A stretch of 64,000 nt of DNA from Pukyongia sp. (GTDB lineage Bacteria > Bacteroidota > Bacteroidia > Flavobacteriales > Flavobacteriaceae), in contig JASBSY010000014.1 of NCBI GenBank assembly GCA_030148705.1, positions 248,001 through 312,000 on the forward strand, written 5' to 3'. Of this stretch, positions 1-9,566 are shown piece after piece (within the stretch, counting starts at the first letter, position 1; each line of letters starts with the position of its first letter). Under the pieces are notes generated by a model. That model had not been told where the DNA came from. It ran no database searches and saw only the letters and a program-made list of their open reading frames with translations. Position numbers and translations under genes: made by a program.

Positions 1-233
1 TTGTTTTCGAGATTGGTGCCGGCTGCCATTTCAGCTTTTCTTAGCGCGACAATTGCCAATTCATAATTCTCGATCCCCTTCTGTTTTAATGCTTCAAAAA
101 AATTATCCTGGAAGGCATCGGTTACCTCCCCCAGATCATCCGTGGGGGGATCGTCTTCCTGAGAAATGACCCATGCGGGGAACAGGAATATTCCCAATGC
201 AGCTATTAAGAGAGATATGCGAAATTGTTTCAT
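1..233 (-). CDS. Secreted repeat-type protein, 3' end outside the window (partial)
   Basis: The reverse strand is open from an ATG at 233 to the left edge, so the C-terminal part is missing. The first residues (MKQFRISLLIAALGIFLF...) form a signal peptide ending near VISQ. They are followed by an acidic stretch and then a helix pair (FFEALKQKGIENYELAIVALRKAE) that looks like the start of tetratricopeptide-like repeats. The ATG overlaps the TGA stop of the upstream nucleotidyltransferase as ATGA, so translational coupling is likely. In related flavobacteria I expect a TPR protein here, but only 77 codons are visible and the function is unknown. Confidence 0.7.
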   Translation of the reverse strand, partial: MKQFRISLLIAALGIFLFPAWVISQEDDPPTDDLGEVTDAFQDNFFEALKQKGIENYELAIVALRKAEMAAGTNLEN

Positions 234-1246
234 ATTAACTCGGAGTAATCTCCTATGCTTACCGTAGAAAAGTTGCCGTTGAAGGTGGCGAAATTGCCTA
301 TCATAGCCTTATCTAAAGTAGCGTTTTTAATTGTGGCCTCAGTCTGAATTATACTATTCTTAACGCTACTATCCTCAATTATTGTGCCTTGCCCGATCGA
401 CACATAGGGACCAATGGTACTATTGATAAGTTGAACCCCCTCGGCGATAAAACAGGGCGGGATGATTTCAGAGTTGGTTTTGGTAATCGAATTGGATACA
501 AGATCTTCCCCGGAATCCTCCAGAAAGCCCAACATTTTGGCATTGGTTTCGATGGTTACCGCCTTATTACCACAGTCCATCCATTCGTCGACCGTTCCTG
601 TTTTAAAGATCTTTCCCTTAGACATCATCCTGAGGATACCGTCGTTGATCTGGTATTCACCCCCGTTGATAATTTCATTGTCGAGCACATGTTCCAGCTC
701 TTGCTTCAGAACGGAAACATCCTTGAAATAGTAAATTCCTATAACCGCTTCATCACTCACATAGTCTTTCGGTTTTTCAACCAGGGCAACAATCTCATTT
801 CGGTCATTTAATTGAACCACTCCATAGGCTTCAGGATTGGCTACCTTCTTGGTCCAGATAACTGCATCGGCATCTTTGTCCAGGTTAAAGTCTGCTCTAA
901 TCAGGGTGTCGGCATAAGCGATGACAGCCGGGCCACTGAGGGAAGGCTCTGCACACATAATGGCATGTCCGGTACCCTTGGGGTCTAATTGTCTGTAGAT
1001 ACTCGCTTTTGCTCCAAGATTCGAAGCGAGTTCTTCCAGGCTTTTAACAACCTCATCGCCGAAGAAGGCGGGGTCGCCGAGGATAAAAGCAATCTCTTCA
1101 ATCTCATCGTCCAGGATGCCAACGATATCGGTAATGAGGCGATGTACTATAGGTTTCCCCGCTACCGGGATAAGCGGTTTAGGAACAGTAAGTGTGTGTG
1201 GTCTTAATCGCGAGCCTCGTCCGGCCATTGGTACAATGATCTTCAT
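230..1246 (-). CDS. Sugar-phosphate nucleotidyltransferase with left-handed beta-helix tail
   Basis: This predicted NDP-sugar pyrophosphorylase transfers a nucleotidyl group from an NTP to a sugar-1-phosphate. The N-terminus has the signature GRGSRLRPHT followed by the VPKPLIPVAGKP segment typical of glucose-1-phosphate thymidylyl/uridylyltransferases. The last ~75 residues contain hexapeptide-type repeats (INSTIGPYVSIGQGTIIEDSSVKNS) expected to fold as a beta-helix. The ORF track starts at 1294, but that would overlap dut by 32 bases. The ATG at 1246 (MKIIVPMAGRG) leaves 16 bases after dut and matches the family N-terminus. It is the middle gene of a chain flippase-dut-this gene-secreted protein. 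The sugar specificity cannot be read from sequence. Confidence 0.9.
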   Translation of the reverse strand: MKIIVPMAGRGSRLRPHTLTVPKPLIPVAGKPIVHRLITDIVGILDDEIEEIAFILGDPAFFGDEVVKSLEELASNLGAKASIYRQLDPKGTGHAIMCAEPSLSGPAVIAYADTLIRADFNLDKDADAVIWTKKVANPEAYGVVQLNDRNEIVALVEKPKDYVSDEAVIGIYYFKDVSVLKQELEHVLDNEIINGGEYQINDGILRMMSKGKIFKTGTVDEWMDCGNKAVTIETNAKMLGFLEDSGEDLVSNSITKTNSEIIPPCFIAEGVQLINSTIGPYVSIGQGTIIEDSSVKNSIIQTEATIKNATLDKAMIGNFATFNGNFSTVSIGDYSELI

Positions 1247-1262
1247 AGATGTAGGTTTTAAT

Positions 1263-1697
1263 TCAATTAACTCCGGTACTGCCAAAGCCGCCACTTCCTC
1301 TTTCGGTTTCAGACAGTTCTTCTACCTCCTCCCATACGGCTCGTTCATGTTTGGCAATCACTAATTGGGCGATCCGTTCGCCATTCTCTATGGTAAAGGG
1401 TTCGTTCGAAAGATTAACCAGGATGACCCCAATCTCACCGCGATAATCTGCATCGATGGTTCCGGGAGCATTTAAGACACTGATGCCTTTTTTAGCGGCA
1501 AGGCCACTTCTTGGGCGAACCTGTGCCTCGTAACCTATGGGCAATTCTATAAATAAACCTGTTTTTACGACCGCCCTTTGGAGGGGCTGTAAGGTTGAAG
1601 GCTCGCTAACATTGGCCCTGAGGTCCATACCGGCAGAAGCTATGGACTCGTAATCGGGTAAAGGATGTTGTGATCTGTTGATTATCTTAATCTTCAT
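1263..1697 (-). CDS. dut: dUTP diphosphatase (dUTPase)
   Basis: This enzyme hydrolyses dUTP to dUMP and pyrophosphate, keeping uracil out of DNA and supplying dTMP synthesis. At 144 aa it has the length of trimeric dUTPases. All five motifs are visible in order: AGMDLRA (~23), [11 protein letters not shown] (~61), [14 protein letters not shown] (~77), GERIAQLV (~107) and the C-terminal [10 protein letters not shown] that closes over the active site. The start ATG overlaps the TGA of the upstream flippase gene as ATGA. Nothing unusual is seen, and the assignment is secure. Confidence 0.97.
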   Translation of the reverse strand: MKIKIINRSQHPLPDYESIASAGMDLRANVSEPSTLQPLQRAVVKTGLFIELPIGYEAQVRPRSGLAAKKGISVLNAPGTIDADYRGEIGVILVNLSNEPFTIENGERIAQLVIAKHERAVWEEVEELSETERGSGGFGSTGVN

Positions 1698-3154
1698 GAC
1701 TTGGCAATTCGTTTTAATTCGTCTTTTTCAGCAAAAAATACCCAGAACAAAAATACCAATAATAATGCACTCCCTATGATTAAATTTCCTTCGAAAACGT
1801 AGAAGGAAAGTGCCGAAAACACCACTGCCAGCATTAAATATCCACCAATCTTCCTGATGTCGTATGGAATAGCGTAGTTGCGCTGCCCCAGAAAGTAAGA
1901 CAACACCATCATGCTGCCGTAAGCAGCCAGAGTGGCAATGGCCGATCCCTTATAGCTTATCAGAGGAATCAGAAGAAAGTTCAACACCAGGGTGATAACC
2001 GCACCGGCCACTGAAATATAGGCCCCGTACCTGGTCTTATCGGTCACTTTATACCAAACCGAAAAATTGTGATAAATCCCCAGGCAGAGGTTGGCGAGTA
2101 ATATAAAGGGAACCACTACCAGGGCGTCCCAGAATTTCGGATCGGGGATAAGTATCAATTTGAAAATATCGATATAGACTATCACAAACAGTAAAATACA
2201 ACTGCCAAAAATGGTAAAGTACTTGGTGATCTTCGCATAAGTTTGAGGTGCACTGGCATTAGCGGCATGATTAAAAAAGAAAGGTTCTATCCCCAGTCGG
2301 AATGCAGTGGCAAAAAGTGTCATAAACACCCCCAATTTATAACAGGCTGCATACACGCCCACCTCTGTTTCAGCAATATCTTCGGGCAACAGGTATTTCA
2401 ATAGAATTTTATCGAAGGCCTCGTTTATAGAAAAGGCTATTCCCGCAATGAGCACCGGCATGGCATAACGCATCATACCTTTCCAAATAAGCCTGTTGAA
2501 TTTAAAGCCAATACGAACATATCTCGGTAAAAGAATAAGCAAGGTGACTGCGCTGGCTATAAGGTTTGCTATAAAGACATAGGCCACCTTGTTTTCAGTA
2601 AGGTTGATAGTATCCCAGAAGGAGCCGGGTGCAGAAGCGGCCAATTTAGGCAGCCACAGGAAAAAGAAGAGGTTAAGCCCTAAATTAACCAATACATTAA
2701 AGATCTTAATAACAGCGTATTTCATTGGCTGTTCATTGGCCCTGAACCAAACGAACGGTAACACACAAAGCGCGTCCAACGCCAGGATAAGCAGTCCGTA
2801 GGTGATGAATTCGCTTCTGAAGTCCAGAAACTCGGCTATGGAATCATTAAACAGAAGTGTAATTCCGAGAAAAATGAAGGTTGTAACGGTAAGGGACGTA
2901 AGTGCTGTAGACTGCACTTCGGACTTTTGCTCTGCATGCTTATTGATAAATCTGAAGAAAGCCGTTTCCATTCCATAGGAAAGCAGCACATTGCCAAGAA
3001 TAAGAAACGCCATTAAGGTAGCATAAATCCCGTATTGTTCTCTCCCAAGTACCGAAACATATAAGGGTACCAGTACGATGCCAAGAGCTCTGGGCAATAC
3101 GGTAGCCAGTCCGTAGATTAGGGTTTGTTTAAAAAGATTCCTGAAAACACTCAT
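1694..3154 (-). CDS. Polysaccharide/oligosaccharide flippase (MOP superfamily)
   Basis: This is a polytopic inner-membrane protein of 486 aa with about 12-14 hydrophobic segments starting at residue ~10 ([22 protein letters not shown]). That is the classic N-terminal pattern of Wzx/PST-type exporters of the MATE/MOP superfamily, which flip lipid-linked oligosaccharides or other lipid-linked precursors. It is translationally coupled to dut by a 4-base overlap. It lies 17 kb away from the main polysaccharide operon, which has its own flippase, so it probably serves a different envelope glycan. The substrate is unknown. Confidence 0.85.
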   Translation of the reverse strand: MSVFRNLFKQTLIYGLATVLPRALGIVLVPLYVSVLGREQYGIYATLMAFLILGNVLLSYGMETAFFRFINKHAEQKSEVQSTALTSLTVTTFIFLGITLLFNDSIAEFLDFRSEFITYGLLILALDALCVLPFVWFRANEQPMKYAVIKIFNVLVNLGLNLFFFLWLPKLAASAPGSFWDTINLTENKVAYVFIANLIASAVTLLILLPRYVRIGFKFNRLIWKGMMRYAMPVLIAGIAFSINEAFDKILLKYLLPEDIAETEVGVYAACYKLGVFMTLFATAFRLGIEPFFFNHAANASAPQTYAKITKYFTIFGSCILLFVIVYIDIFKLILIPDPKFWDALVVVPFILLANLCLGIYHNFSVWYKVTDKTRYGAYISVAGAVITLVLNFLLIPLISYKGSAIATLAAYGSMMVLSYFLGQRNYAIPYDIRKIGGYLMLAVVFSALSFYVFEGNLIIGSALLLVFLFWVFFAEKDELKRIAKS

Positions 3155-3220
3155 TGACGGGCGGGGTCTAAACTCCTTACAAGATTACGAAAATACCAAC
3201 GAAAGTATGGCTTCTACCCA

Positions 3221-3739
3221 TTAATTCTCGCCCTTGGGTGCCGTAGAGGGATAGGCCAGCATTTCTTCCTTGCGCAGGTTTACAACTTTGGTATAACGCA
3301 TAGTGTCGTCCTGTAAGTAGCCGATGACGGCTTCATCCGGTTTCAGCTGAAATGGAAATTCGGCGGGGGGTGTATTCCCGGCCTCCTTTAGAGGGTCGAT
3401 ATCCATGATCACGTCCGGCTTGTCGCTGTTTTTGAAATAGCCCACATACTGTTGTCTGTACTGAGGAGATGGTTGCACCTGCACCACCTTGTACCGGAAA
3501 TAGAATTCCTCGATCACCACGTCTTCGGTAAACGATTCGAAAGTGACATGAAGATTGATCCCGGAGCCTCCTTCCTTAACGCCTGCCACCCAGTTTTGAT
3601 AAAAGGCGTCTGAAACTTTAAACGGTGGGTGCTTGACCAATTTGTAATTACCTTCAGAAGATTTTCCGCCACCACAGGATACCAACAATAATGATATGAG
3701 CAAAAACACGCAACTGGAACTATAATTTGTAGGTTTCAC
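3221..3739 (-). CDS. Predicted lipoprotein, function unknown
   Basis: This is a 172-aa protein with a hydrophobic N-terminus and a lipobox (LLVSCGGG), so it should be lipidated and envelope-attached. The remainder is beta-rich and has no motif I recognise. The ORF begins with GTG at 3739 (MKPTNYSSSCVFLLISLLLVSC); no ATG lies nearby and a later start would destroy the signal. It sits between the ATP synthase terminator (3777-3806) and the flippase gene, 66 bases before the latter, so it could be the first gene of the flippase/dut chain. No further role is inferred. Confidence 0.75.
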   Translation of the reverse strand: MKPTNYSSSCVFLLISLLLVSCGGGKSSEGNYKLVKHPPFKVSDAFYQNWVAGVKEGGSGINLHVTFESFTEDVVIEEFYFRYKVVQVQPSPQYRQQYVGYFKNSDKPDVIMDIDPLKEAGNTPPAEFPFQLKPDEAVIGYLQDDTMRYTKVVNLRKEEMLAYPSTAPKGEN

Positions 3740-3776
3740 GTTTCAGAAATTACAAAAGTACTGCCATAAAGGTACT

Positions 3777-3806
3777 AAAAAAGCCTTCCAGAAATCTGAA
3801 AGGCTT
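3777..3806 (-). terminator. Rho-independent terminator of the ATP synthase operon
   Basis: Read on the minus strand, AAGCCTT and AAGGCTT arms (7 paired bases) enclose a short loop and are followed by a run of T. It lies 25 bases past the atpG stop and upstream of the lipoprotein gene, in the right place to end the atp transcript. Confidence 0.8.
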
Positions 3807-3830
3807 ATTGAATATGTTATTTAGGAGTCC

Positions 3831-4703
3831 TTATCCGGCCAATGCCTCTGCTCCACCAACAATCTCCAGGATCTCACCGGTAATGGCGGCCTGACGAGCC
3901 TTGTTATACTGAAGCTTGAGCTCGTCGCGCAATTCGGTTGCATTATCCGTAGCCTTGTGCATGGCGGTCATACGAGCCCCGTGCTCACTGGCAACACTGT
4001 CGCGAATCGCCTTGAATAATTGTGTCTTAAGGCTCTTCGGAATTAGCTCCTCTACGATCTTTGCTTTGTTCGGTTCGAAGATATAATCTACAGCTCCTTT
4101 AGCGGTTTGCGTATCGTCCGACTTAGGCGGAAGAATAGGCAAATATTGTTCATTAATGATAAGCTGGGTAGCTGCATTCTTGAACTTGTTGTAAATGAGT
4201 ACTACTTTGTCGTAGTGACCCTTAGCGTACTGCTCCATCAGGAAGTCTGCTATCTCCGATACATTTTCGAAAGTAAGATCGTCGAAAATTGCATTGTTAT
4301 TCTGCAGCACTTTGGCCGATTTTCGGAGAATATCATTTCCTTTTTTACCGATGGTTACAAAATCTACCTGTTTTCCTACAAAATCTTCAGAAAGGGTGCG
4401 TCTTGCCTCCTTGATGATATTACTGTTGAACGCTCCTGCCAGACCTCGATTGGAGGTAATGGTCACGACCAATACCTTCTTTACTTCTCTCTGGTCTGCA
4501 AACTTGCTTCCACTGTCATCATCCAGGGTCGCACTGAGGTTTTGGAGTAGTTCAGTAAGCTTATCGGCATACGGGCGCATTGCTGTAATAGCGTCCTGGG
4601 CTTTCTTCAACTTGGCAGCAGACACCATTTTCATGGCGCTGGTTATCTGCATGGTTGAACTCACCGAGGAGATTCTGTTCCGTATTTCTTTAAGATTAGC
4701 CAT
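3831..4703 (-). CDS. atpG: ATP synthase F1 subunit gamma
   Basis: The gamma subunit is the central rotor shaft of F1 that couples c-ring rotation to catalysis. At 290 aa it has the family length. The N-terminal helix MANLKEIRNRISSVSSTMQITSAMKMVSAAKLKKAQ and the C-terminal helix (ATDNATELRDELKLQYNKARQAAITGEILEIVGGAEA) form the antiparallel coiled coil. It is the last gene of the atp operon, 27 bases after atpA, and is followed by a terminator. No atpD or atpC follows, as is common in Bacteroidota, where beta and epsilon are encoded elsewhere. Confidence 0.98.
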   Translation of the reverse strand: MANLKEIRNRISSVSSTMQITSAMKMVSAAKLKKAQDAITAMRPYADKLTELLQNLSATLDDDSGSKFADQREVKKVLVVTITSNRGLAGAFNSNIIKEARRTLSEDFVGKQVDFVTIGKKGNDILRKSAKVLQNNNAIFDDLTFENVSEIADFLMEQYAKGHYDKVVLIYNKFKNAATQLIINEQYLPILPPKSDDTQTAKGAVDYIFEPNKAKIVEELIPKSLKTQLFKAIRDSVASEHGARMTAMHKATDNATELRDELKLQYNKARQAAITGEILEIVGGAEALAG

Positions 4704-4730
4704 CTTTTAGGTTATAGTTCTAAAATTAGA

Positions 4731-6308
4731 TTATTTGTATTTGGCCGAAAGGTCCTTGGCAACCGTGGTAAGCACATCGATCACTTCGTCGGTTAGTTTC
4801 CCGGCTTTTAGCGTGTCGAGCGTATCACGATGCTTGGCATTCAGCAATTCAAGATAATCACGTTCAAATTCTTTTACTTTTTCAACAGGAACCGATCGCA
4901 ACAGGTTTTTAGACCCTGCGTAAATGATCGCAATCTGGTCTTCAACCGTGTATGGGTCATTCTGAGCTTGTTTCAGAATTTCCACGTTTCGCTTACCTTT
5001 TTCGATCACGTTCATTGTCGCTGCATCAAGGTCACTACCAAACTTGGCAAAGGCTTCCAATTCACGGAACTGTGCCTGGTCAAGTTTCAATGTACCTGCT
5101 ACTTTCTTCATCGACTTGATCTGGGCGTTACCCCCTACTCGTGATACAGAGATTCCTACGTTAATTGCGGGTCGTACCCCCGAGTTAAACAGGTCCGATT
5201 CGAGGAAGATCTGTCCGTCGGTAATGGAAATTACGTTTGTTGGAATATACGCCGATACGTCACCTGCCTGTGTTTCAATAATAGGCAGTGCAGTTAGCGA
5301 TCCGCCACCTTTAACCATTGGTTTTAGGACCTCCGGCAGGTCGTTCATGTTCTTTGCAATAGCGTCGTCGTTGATGATCTTAGCCGAACGCTCAAGCAAT
5401 CTTGAGTGAAGGTAAAATACATCCCCGGGATATGCTTCCCGTCCCGGTGGACGACGAAGTAATAATGATACCTCACGATATGCAACCGCCTGTTTTGAAA
5501 GGTCATCGTAAATGATCAAAGCAGGACGACCTGTGTCGCGGAAATACTCTCCGATAGATGCTCCTGCCATTGGGGCATACACCTGCATCGGGGCAGGGTC
5601 GGAGGCATTAGCGGCAACGATAGTTGTATAAGCAAGCGCACCTTTGTCTTCCAGTACCTTTGCAATGTTAGCAACGGTAGAAGCCTTTTGGCCTATTGCA
5701 ACATAGATACAATAAACCGGCTCCCCGGCATCGTAAAATTCTTTCTGATTCAGGATGGTATCGATACAAACGGTAGTCTTACCTGTTTGACGGTCACCAA
5801 TAACCAATTCACGCTGTCCACGTCCAACAGGAATCATGGCGTCAATTGATTTAATACCTGTTTGTAATGGCTCACTAACCGGCTGACGGTAGATTACACC
5901 CGGAGCTTTACGTTCCAGCGGCATTTCGTAGGTTTCACCGGTAATTGGGCCTTTCCCGTCTATAGGCTGCCCAAGGGTATTCACCACACGGCCTACGATT
6001 CCCTCACCCACATTGATGGATGCAATTCGCTGAGTACGCTTCACCACAGCACCTTCTTTAATTTCTTTTGAAGGCCCTAATAATACAACCCCAACGTTAT
6101 CTTCTTCAAGGTTAAGAACGATCCCTTCCAGGCCGTTCTCGAATTCAACCAATTCCCCGTACTGAACGTTGGAAAGACCATAGATACGTGCAATACCATC
6201 TCCTACTGTTAGTACCGATCCTACTTCATCCAAAGAAGCGGATGCTTCAAATCCTGAAAGTTGTTTCTTTAAGATTGCTGAAACTTCAGCTGGTTTTACT
6301 TCTGCCAT
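4731..6308 (-). CDS. atpA: ATP synthase F1 subunit alpha
   Basis: The alpha subunit forms the non-catalytic nucleotide-binding half of the alpha3beta3 hexamer. The 525-aa protein carries the Walker A motif GDRQTGKT at residues 171-178, the [11 protein letters not shown] segment and the conserved [15 protein letters not shown] loop. The ATG at 6308 ([17 protein letters not shown]) gives the usual N-terminus. It lies between atpH (gap 39) and atpG (gap 27). The catalytic beta subunit is not in this window. Confidence 0.99.
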   Translation of the reverse strand: MAEVKPAEVSAILKKQLSGFEASASLDEVGSVLTVGDGIARIYGLSNVQYGELVEFENGLEGIVLNLEEDNVGVVLLGPSKEIKEGAVVKRTQRIASINVGEGIVGRVVNTLGQPIDGKGPITGETYEMPLERKAPGVIYRQPVSEPLQTGIKSIDAMIPVGRGQRELVIGDRQTGKTTVCIDTILNQKEFYDAGEPVYCIYVAIGQKASTVANIAKVLEDKGALAYTTIVAANASDPAPMQVYAPMAGASIGEYFRDTGRPALIIYDDLSKQAVAYREVSLLLRRPPGREAYPGDVFYLHSRLLERSAKIINDDAIAKNMNDLPEVLKPMVKGGGSLTALPIIETQAGDVSAYIPTNVISITDGQIFLESDLFNSGVRPAINVGISVSRVGGNAQIKSMKKVAGTLKLDQAQFRELEAFAKFGSDLDAATMNVIEKGKRNVEILKQAQNDPYTVEDQIAIIYAGSKNLLRSVPVEKVKEFERDYLELLNAKHRDTLDTLKAGKLTDEVIDVLTTVAKDLSAKYK

Positions 6309-6347
6309 TTTAGTATAGATTTAAATCAGATCCCAATAAGTTGGTTT

Positions 6348-6884
6348 CTAATTAACTGTAAATTCTCTTTTTAGTTTACTCAAATTATTCGCGATACTCG
6401 CGTTGTACTGCAGGTCCCCTACTCTCAGGATGAACCCGCCAATAATGGAAGCATCGATTGTGTTATTAAGCGTTACATTCGCGCTTCCCGTGATCTGTTT
6501 TACCTTCGACAACACCTGCTCCTCCAGTTCTTTTGAAAGAGGAACGGCCGTTGTTACATTAGCAACTTTAACACCTTTGGCGTCATTGTAAAGGTTTACG
6601 TAGCTTTCAGCCACATCTCCAAGGGCATCTATTCTTTTATTTTCAATAAGCACATCAATAAGGTTTCTTGTGCTTTTCGATTGTTCACTGAAAATACTGT
6701 GTAGCGCTTCCTTTTTATCGGAAAGCTTTATAACAGGACTCTTTAAAACAGATCGCAGCTCCTTGCTGGAATTGATGGTTGAAGCTACAGATTGCATGTC
6801 GCCAAAAACGACTTCCGCGAGATTGTCCTCGGTAGCTTGTTGCAACACTGCCTTTGCGTATCGATTTGCCGATTTGCTTCCCAT
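6348..6884 (-). CDS. atpH: ATP synthase F1 subunit delta
   Basis: Delta (OSCP type) fixes the peripheral stalk to the top of F1. At 178 aa it matches family length. The N-terminal helical bundle begins SANRYAKAVLQQATE, and the C-terminal signature VDASIIGGFILRVGDLQYNAS-like stretch (here ASIIGGFILRVGDLQYNASI) is clear. It is separated from atpF by only 5 bases. Confidence 0.97.
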   Translation of the reverse strand: MGSKSANRYAKAVLQQATEDNLAEVVFGDMQSVASTINSSKELRSVLKSPVIKLSDKKEALHSIFSEQSKSTRNLIDVLIENKRIDALGDVAESYVNLYNDAKGVKVANVTTAVPLSKELEEQVLSKVKQITGSANVTLNNTIDASIIGGFILRVGDLQYNASIANNLSKLKREFTVN

Positions 6885-6889
6885 GTTTC

Positions 6890-7384
6890 TTAGTTTAAAG
6901 TAGCGTCATCCAGCATATTCTCTACGAGCTTCAGCTGCCTGTCCTTATCGGAAAGTTCCTGCCTAACCACTTTTTCGGCGATTTCAACAGAGAGAGATGC
7001 TACCTGATTCTTTAGTTCGGCTATAGCCGATTTCTTTTCATTTTCGATGGCTGCCTGCGCATTTTCAATCATCTTGTCGGCCTGAATCTTTGCCTCATCC
7101 TTTGCGTCAGCGATCATTTTCGCCTTGATTTCCCTTGCTTCCTTCATCATGGCTTCACGCTCTACGCGGGCTTCCTTGAGAATACGCTCATTGTCTGCCG
7201 TTAGATTTTCCATTTCCCTTTTGGCAGCTTCGGCCGAAGCCAGTGCAGCTCTAATCGATTGCTCTCTGTCGTTTACAGTCCCTACGATAGGTTTCCACGC
7301 AAACTTCTTCAATACAAAAAAGAGGATCGCGAACGAGATAAACGTCCAGAAGATCAATCCAAAATCAGGAGTTACTAAATCCAT
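6890..7384 (-). CDS. atpF: ATP synthase Fo subunit b
   Basis: Subunit b makes the peripheral stalk. The 164-aa protein has one N-terminal membrane segment (FGLIFWTFISFAILFFVLKKFAW, residues ~7-29). A long charged helix follows, rich in E/K/A (AEAAKREMENLTADNERILKEA), expected to be a dimeric coiled coil. Only one b gene is present, so the stalk is probably a homodimer. A very stable hairpin separates it from atpE upstream. Confidence 0.97.
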   Translation of the reverse strand: MDLVTPDFGLIFWTFISFAILFFVLKKFAWKPIVGTVNDREQSIRAALASAEAAKREMENLTADNERILKEARVEREAMMKEAREIKAKMIADAKDEAKIQADKMIENAQAAIENEKKSAIAELKNQVASLSVEIAEKVVRQELSDKDRQLKLVENMLDDATLN

Positions 7385-7421
7385 TTTCTTCTATGTTTTA
7401 AATCTTTAAGTAATTAATTTG

Positions 7422-7459
7422 AAAAAGGCGGTGCAACCAACCGTTGCACCGGGCCTTTT

Positions 7460-7460
<1 letters not shown>
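7422..7460 (-). terminator. Stable intercistronic hairpin between atpE and atpF
   Basis: GGTGCAAC (7430-7437) and GTTGCACC (7443-7450) form a perfect 8-bp stem around a 5-base loop. AAAAAGGC and GCCTTTTT extend it by 8 more pairs beyond a 2-base bulge. On the minus strand it begins at the atpE stop codon and ends in TTTTT. It can act as a partial terminator or as an mRNA 3' stabiliser that leaves more atpE message than downstream message, fitting the many copies of subunit c per enzyme. Confidence 0.75.
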
Positions 7461-7711
<251 letters not shown>

Positions 7712-7723
7712 TTAAAGATTAAA

Positions 7724-8848
7724 TTAATGTTCGTGTTCGTGTTCGTGCTCTTCCATGGCTGCACCTATATATAAGGCAGACAGCATGGTGAAAATATAAG
7801 CCTGAATGGCTACAACCAATACTTCAATTAAACTGATAAATACCGAGAAAAATACCGAAGCGGGCGACACCCACACGGATTTGGCGATAAAAATCAGGGA
7901 AATAAGGCTGAGTACTATAATGTGTCCCGCCGTGATGTTTGCGAACAAACGAATCATAAGCGAGATTGGTTTAATGAATATCCCCAGGAATTCGATAGGA
8001 GCTAAAAATATCTTCATTGGCACAGGCACCCCCGGCATCCAGAAAATATGCTTCCAGTAATCTTTGTTTCCTACCAGGGTAGTAATCACAAAAGTGATTA
8101 GCGCCAATACGAATGTGAACGCGATGTTACCACTCAGGTTAGCGCTGAAGGGAAAGAAGGGGATAAGCCCCATAATGTTGTTGATCCAGATAAAGAAGAA
8201 CAACGTAAGCAGGAAGGGCATAAACCTCTTGTAATGCTTCTCTCCTATATTAGGTATGGCTACATCGTCCCGGATAAATAATACCAGGGGTTCAGTAAAT
8301 TTCGCTATTCCCCTTGGAACTCCTGAAGCGTCATACTTACGTGCCGAAAGACCAAAAATTAGTAATAGCAGTAAGATTGAAAGGAACATCGAAAACACCA
8401 ATTTGGTGATTGAAAAATCTAAGGGCTGAGCGTTTACAGGGTGAGCTTCTGCATCTAAATTCACAAAGGAACCATCCGAATTTGGTGTATCAGAAGCGTA
8501 GTAAATCTCTTCGTGATATTTTACGAATTTTTGGCCGCCTTTTTCCACAACCACAGATCCCGAATCGTCGTGGTGGAATTCGCTGGACATAAACGTAACC
8601 AAGCCATTGTCCGTCCATAAAATAACAGGTAGCGGAAAAGAAACCGCATGGCCGTTCCAGTCTAAAATATGAAAATCATGCGCGTCCTTTACGTGGTGCA
8701 TGATCATATCTGTTACGTTGAACTCCTCTTCCTCTCCTTCGGATTTAGTTTCTGAATCGGCAGAAATTGCTAAAACCGGAGACGCTGATAGAATAAAAAA
8801 CAGCCCGAAAATCAGGCTCTTAATGACGTTAAAATTCGTTGTTTTCAA
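7724..8848 (-). CDS. atpB: ATP synthase Fo subunit a, with secreted N-terminal extension
   Basis: Subunit a forms the proton half-channels beside the c ring. The essential arginine lies in SLMIRLFANITAGH, and ~5-6 membrane helices occupy the C-terminal two thirds. At 374 aa it is longer than in E. coli because of an N-terminal signal-like segment (KSLIFGLFFILSASPVLA) and a ~100-residue domain with many His residues, as is usual for Bacteroidota. The C-terminus ends in a His-Glu repeat (EEHEHEHEH). The only start that keeps the signal segment is TTG at 8848. A textbook promoter lies 32 bases upstream. Confidence 0.95.
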   Translation of the reverse strand: MKTTNFNVIKSLIFGLFFILSASPVLAISADSETKSEGEEEEFNVTDMIMHHVKDAHDFHILDWNGHAVSFPLPVILWTDNGLVTFMSSEFHHDDSGSVVVEKGGQKFVKYHEEIYYASDTPNSDGSFVNLDAEAHPVNAQPLDFSITKLVFSMFLSILLLLLIFGLSARKYDASGVPRGIAKFTEPLVLFIRDDVAIPNIGEKHYKRFMPFLLTLFFFIWINNIMGLIPFFPFSANLSGNIAFTFVLALITFVITTLVGNKDYWKHIFWMPGVPVPMKIFLAPIEFLGIFIKPISLMIRLFANITAGHIIVLSLISLIFIAKSVWVSPASVFFSVFISLIEVLVVAIQAYIFTMLSALYIGAAMEEHEHEHEH

Positions 8849-8879
8849 TGTAGTGCTTTTGCAGTTCTGAAATTCGGTG

Positions 8880-8909
8880 CAAATGTACTAATAGTAAATG
8901 AATTGACAA
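8880..8909 (-). promoter_or_regulatory. Promoter of the atpBEFHAG operon
   Basis: On the minus strand TTG (8909-8907), a 19-base spacer and TACATTTG (8887-8880) match the Bacteroidota primary sigma consensus TTG-N17-23-TAnnTTTG. Transcription would start near 8873, about 25 bases before the atpB start. Confidence 0.75.
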
Positions 8910-8917
8910 ATTAAAAA

Positions 8918-9313
8918 CTATTTTGTTTCCTGCTTCTTGAAAAAATTATTCAGCTGGAATATTTCGAAGCCGAGAAACAAAAAATACGGGATAAAAAAGT
9001 TGATAACATCGGGAATGGGGTGTTCCGATTTGCCTGCAAATAAGGGTAGTAAAAACACGATTGCAAGCGCCATTTTGGAAATGGTAAGTACGAGAAAAAG
9101 ATTGTACGTTTTTGTACTGCCGCGGGAAACCTGGTAGTTGATTATAAAAAATACGACTAACACCAATCCGGCATTAAAAAGATAGATGCTCCACAGCGGA
9201 AAATAGACCTGAAGGTCTGCAAAAAAAGTTTCAAAAACATAATAGTGCACCCCCAAAACCAAGGCGGTGAATCCCAGCCATTTTATCAGGAATGTACTCA
9301 TTTGTTTATTCAT
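8918..9313 (-). CDS. Small four-helix membrane protein in the AtpI position (DUF6168-like)
   Basis: This 131-aa protein has four hydrophobic segments (FLIKWLGFTALVLGVHYYVF, FPLWSIYLFNAGLVLVVFF, LFLVLTISKMALAIVFLLPLF, VINFFIPYFLFLGFEIF). It has no catalytic motif. It lies between the AtpZ-like gene and atpB, where other bacteria encode AtpI, and the topology is similar. I therefore infer a role in ATP synthase assembly, but this is context only. Two starts are possible: ATG at 9313, overlapping the previous gene by 8 bases, or ATG at 9301, leaving a 4-base gap. Confidence 0.75.
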   Translation of the reverse strand: MNKQMSTFLIKWLGFTALVLGVHYYVFETFFADLQVYFPLWSIYLFNAGLVLVVFFIINYQVSRGSTKTYNLFLVLTISKMALAIVFLLPLFAGKSEHPIPDVINFFIPYFLFLGFEIFQLNNFFKKQETK

Positions 9314-9566
9314 CGTCTTTCTCTTGTTTCTTTGAAAAATCTGTTACCTGTCTTACCACGAAATACATAGATATTCCCACTGCAACCAGACTTAAAATAA
9401 TTGTGAATGCCGAATACTGGTTTGGGAACAATTCATCGAGCTTTATTCCGCCGAAAGTTCCCAGCAGAATGATCGCTATCATTTGAAAGGCGATCCCCGA
9501 AAAGCGGGCATAATTATTTAGTCTGTTGTTCCGCTTTGGGTTTTTGGAGTCTTTGTGTTCGGTCAA
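9306..9566 (-). CDS. AtpZ/AtpI-type protein
   Basis: This is an 86-aa protein with two membrane segments. The pattern NNYARFSGIAFQMIAIILLGTFGG and then LSLVAVGISMYFVVRQV, with KLDELFP between them, is that of the AtpZ/AtpI family. That family helps Fo assembly and has been linked to Mg2+/Ca2+ transport. No ATG precedes the conserved NNYARFSG, and an in-frame stop lies upstream, so the start should be TTG at 9566. That start lies 53 bases inside the 3' end of the bactofilin gene, in the +1 frame. The long overlap suggests coupled translation. Confidence 0.8.
   Translation of the reverse strand: MTEHKDSKNPKRNNRLNNYARFSGIAFQMIAIILLGTFGGIKLDELFPNQYSAFTIILSLVAVGISMYFVVRQVTDFSKKQEKDDE

Noticed and set aside
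3731-3745. Possible parS half-site (GTTTCACGTTTCAG)
   Set aside because: The CACGTG core is broken (CACGTT), and the right half does not match.
4107-4710. Plus-strand ORFs of 147 and 138 aa
   Set aside because: They are shadows of atpG on the opposite strand; the atpG product is well conserved and these are not.
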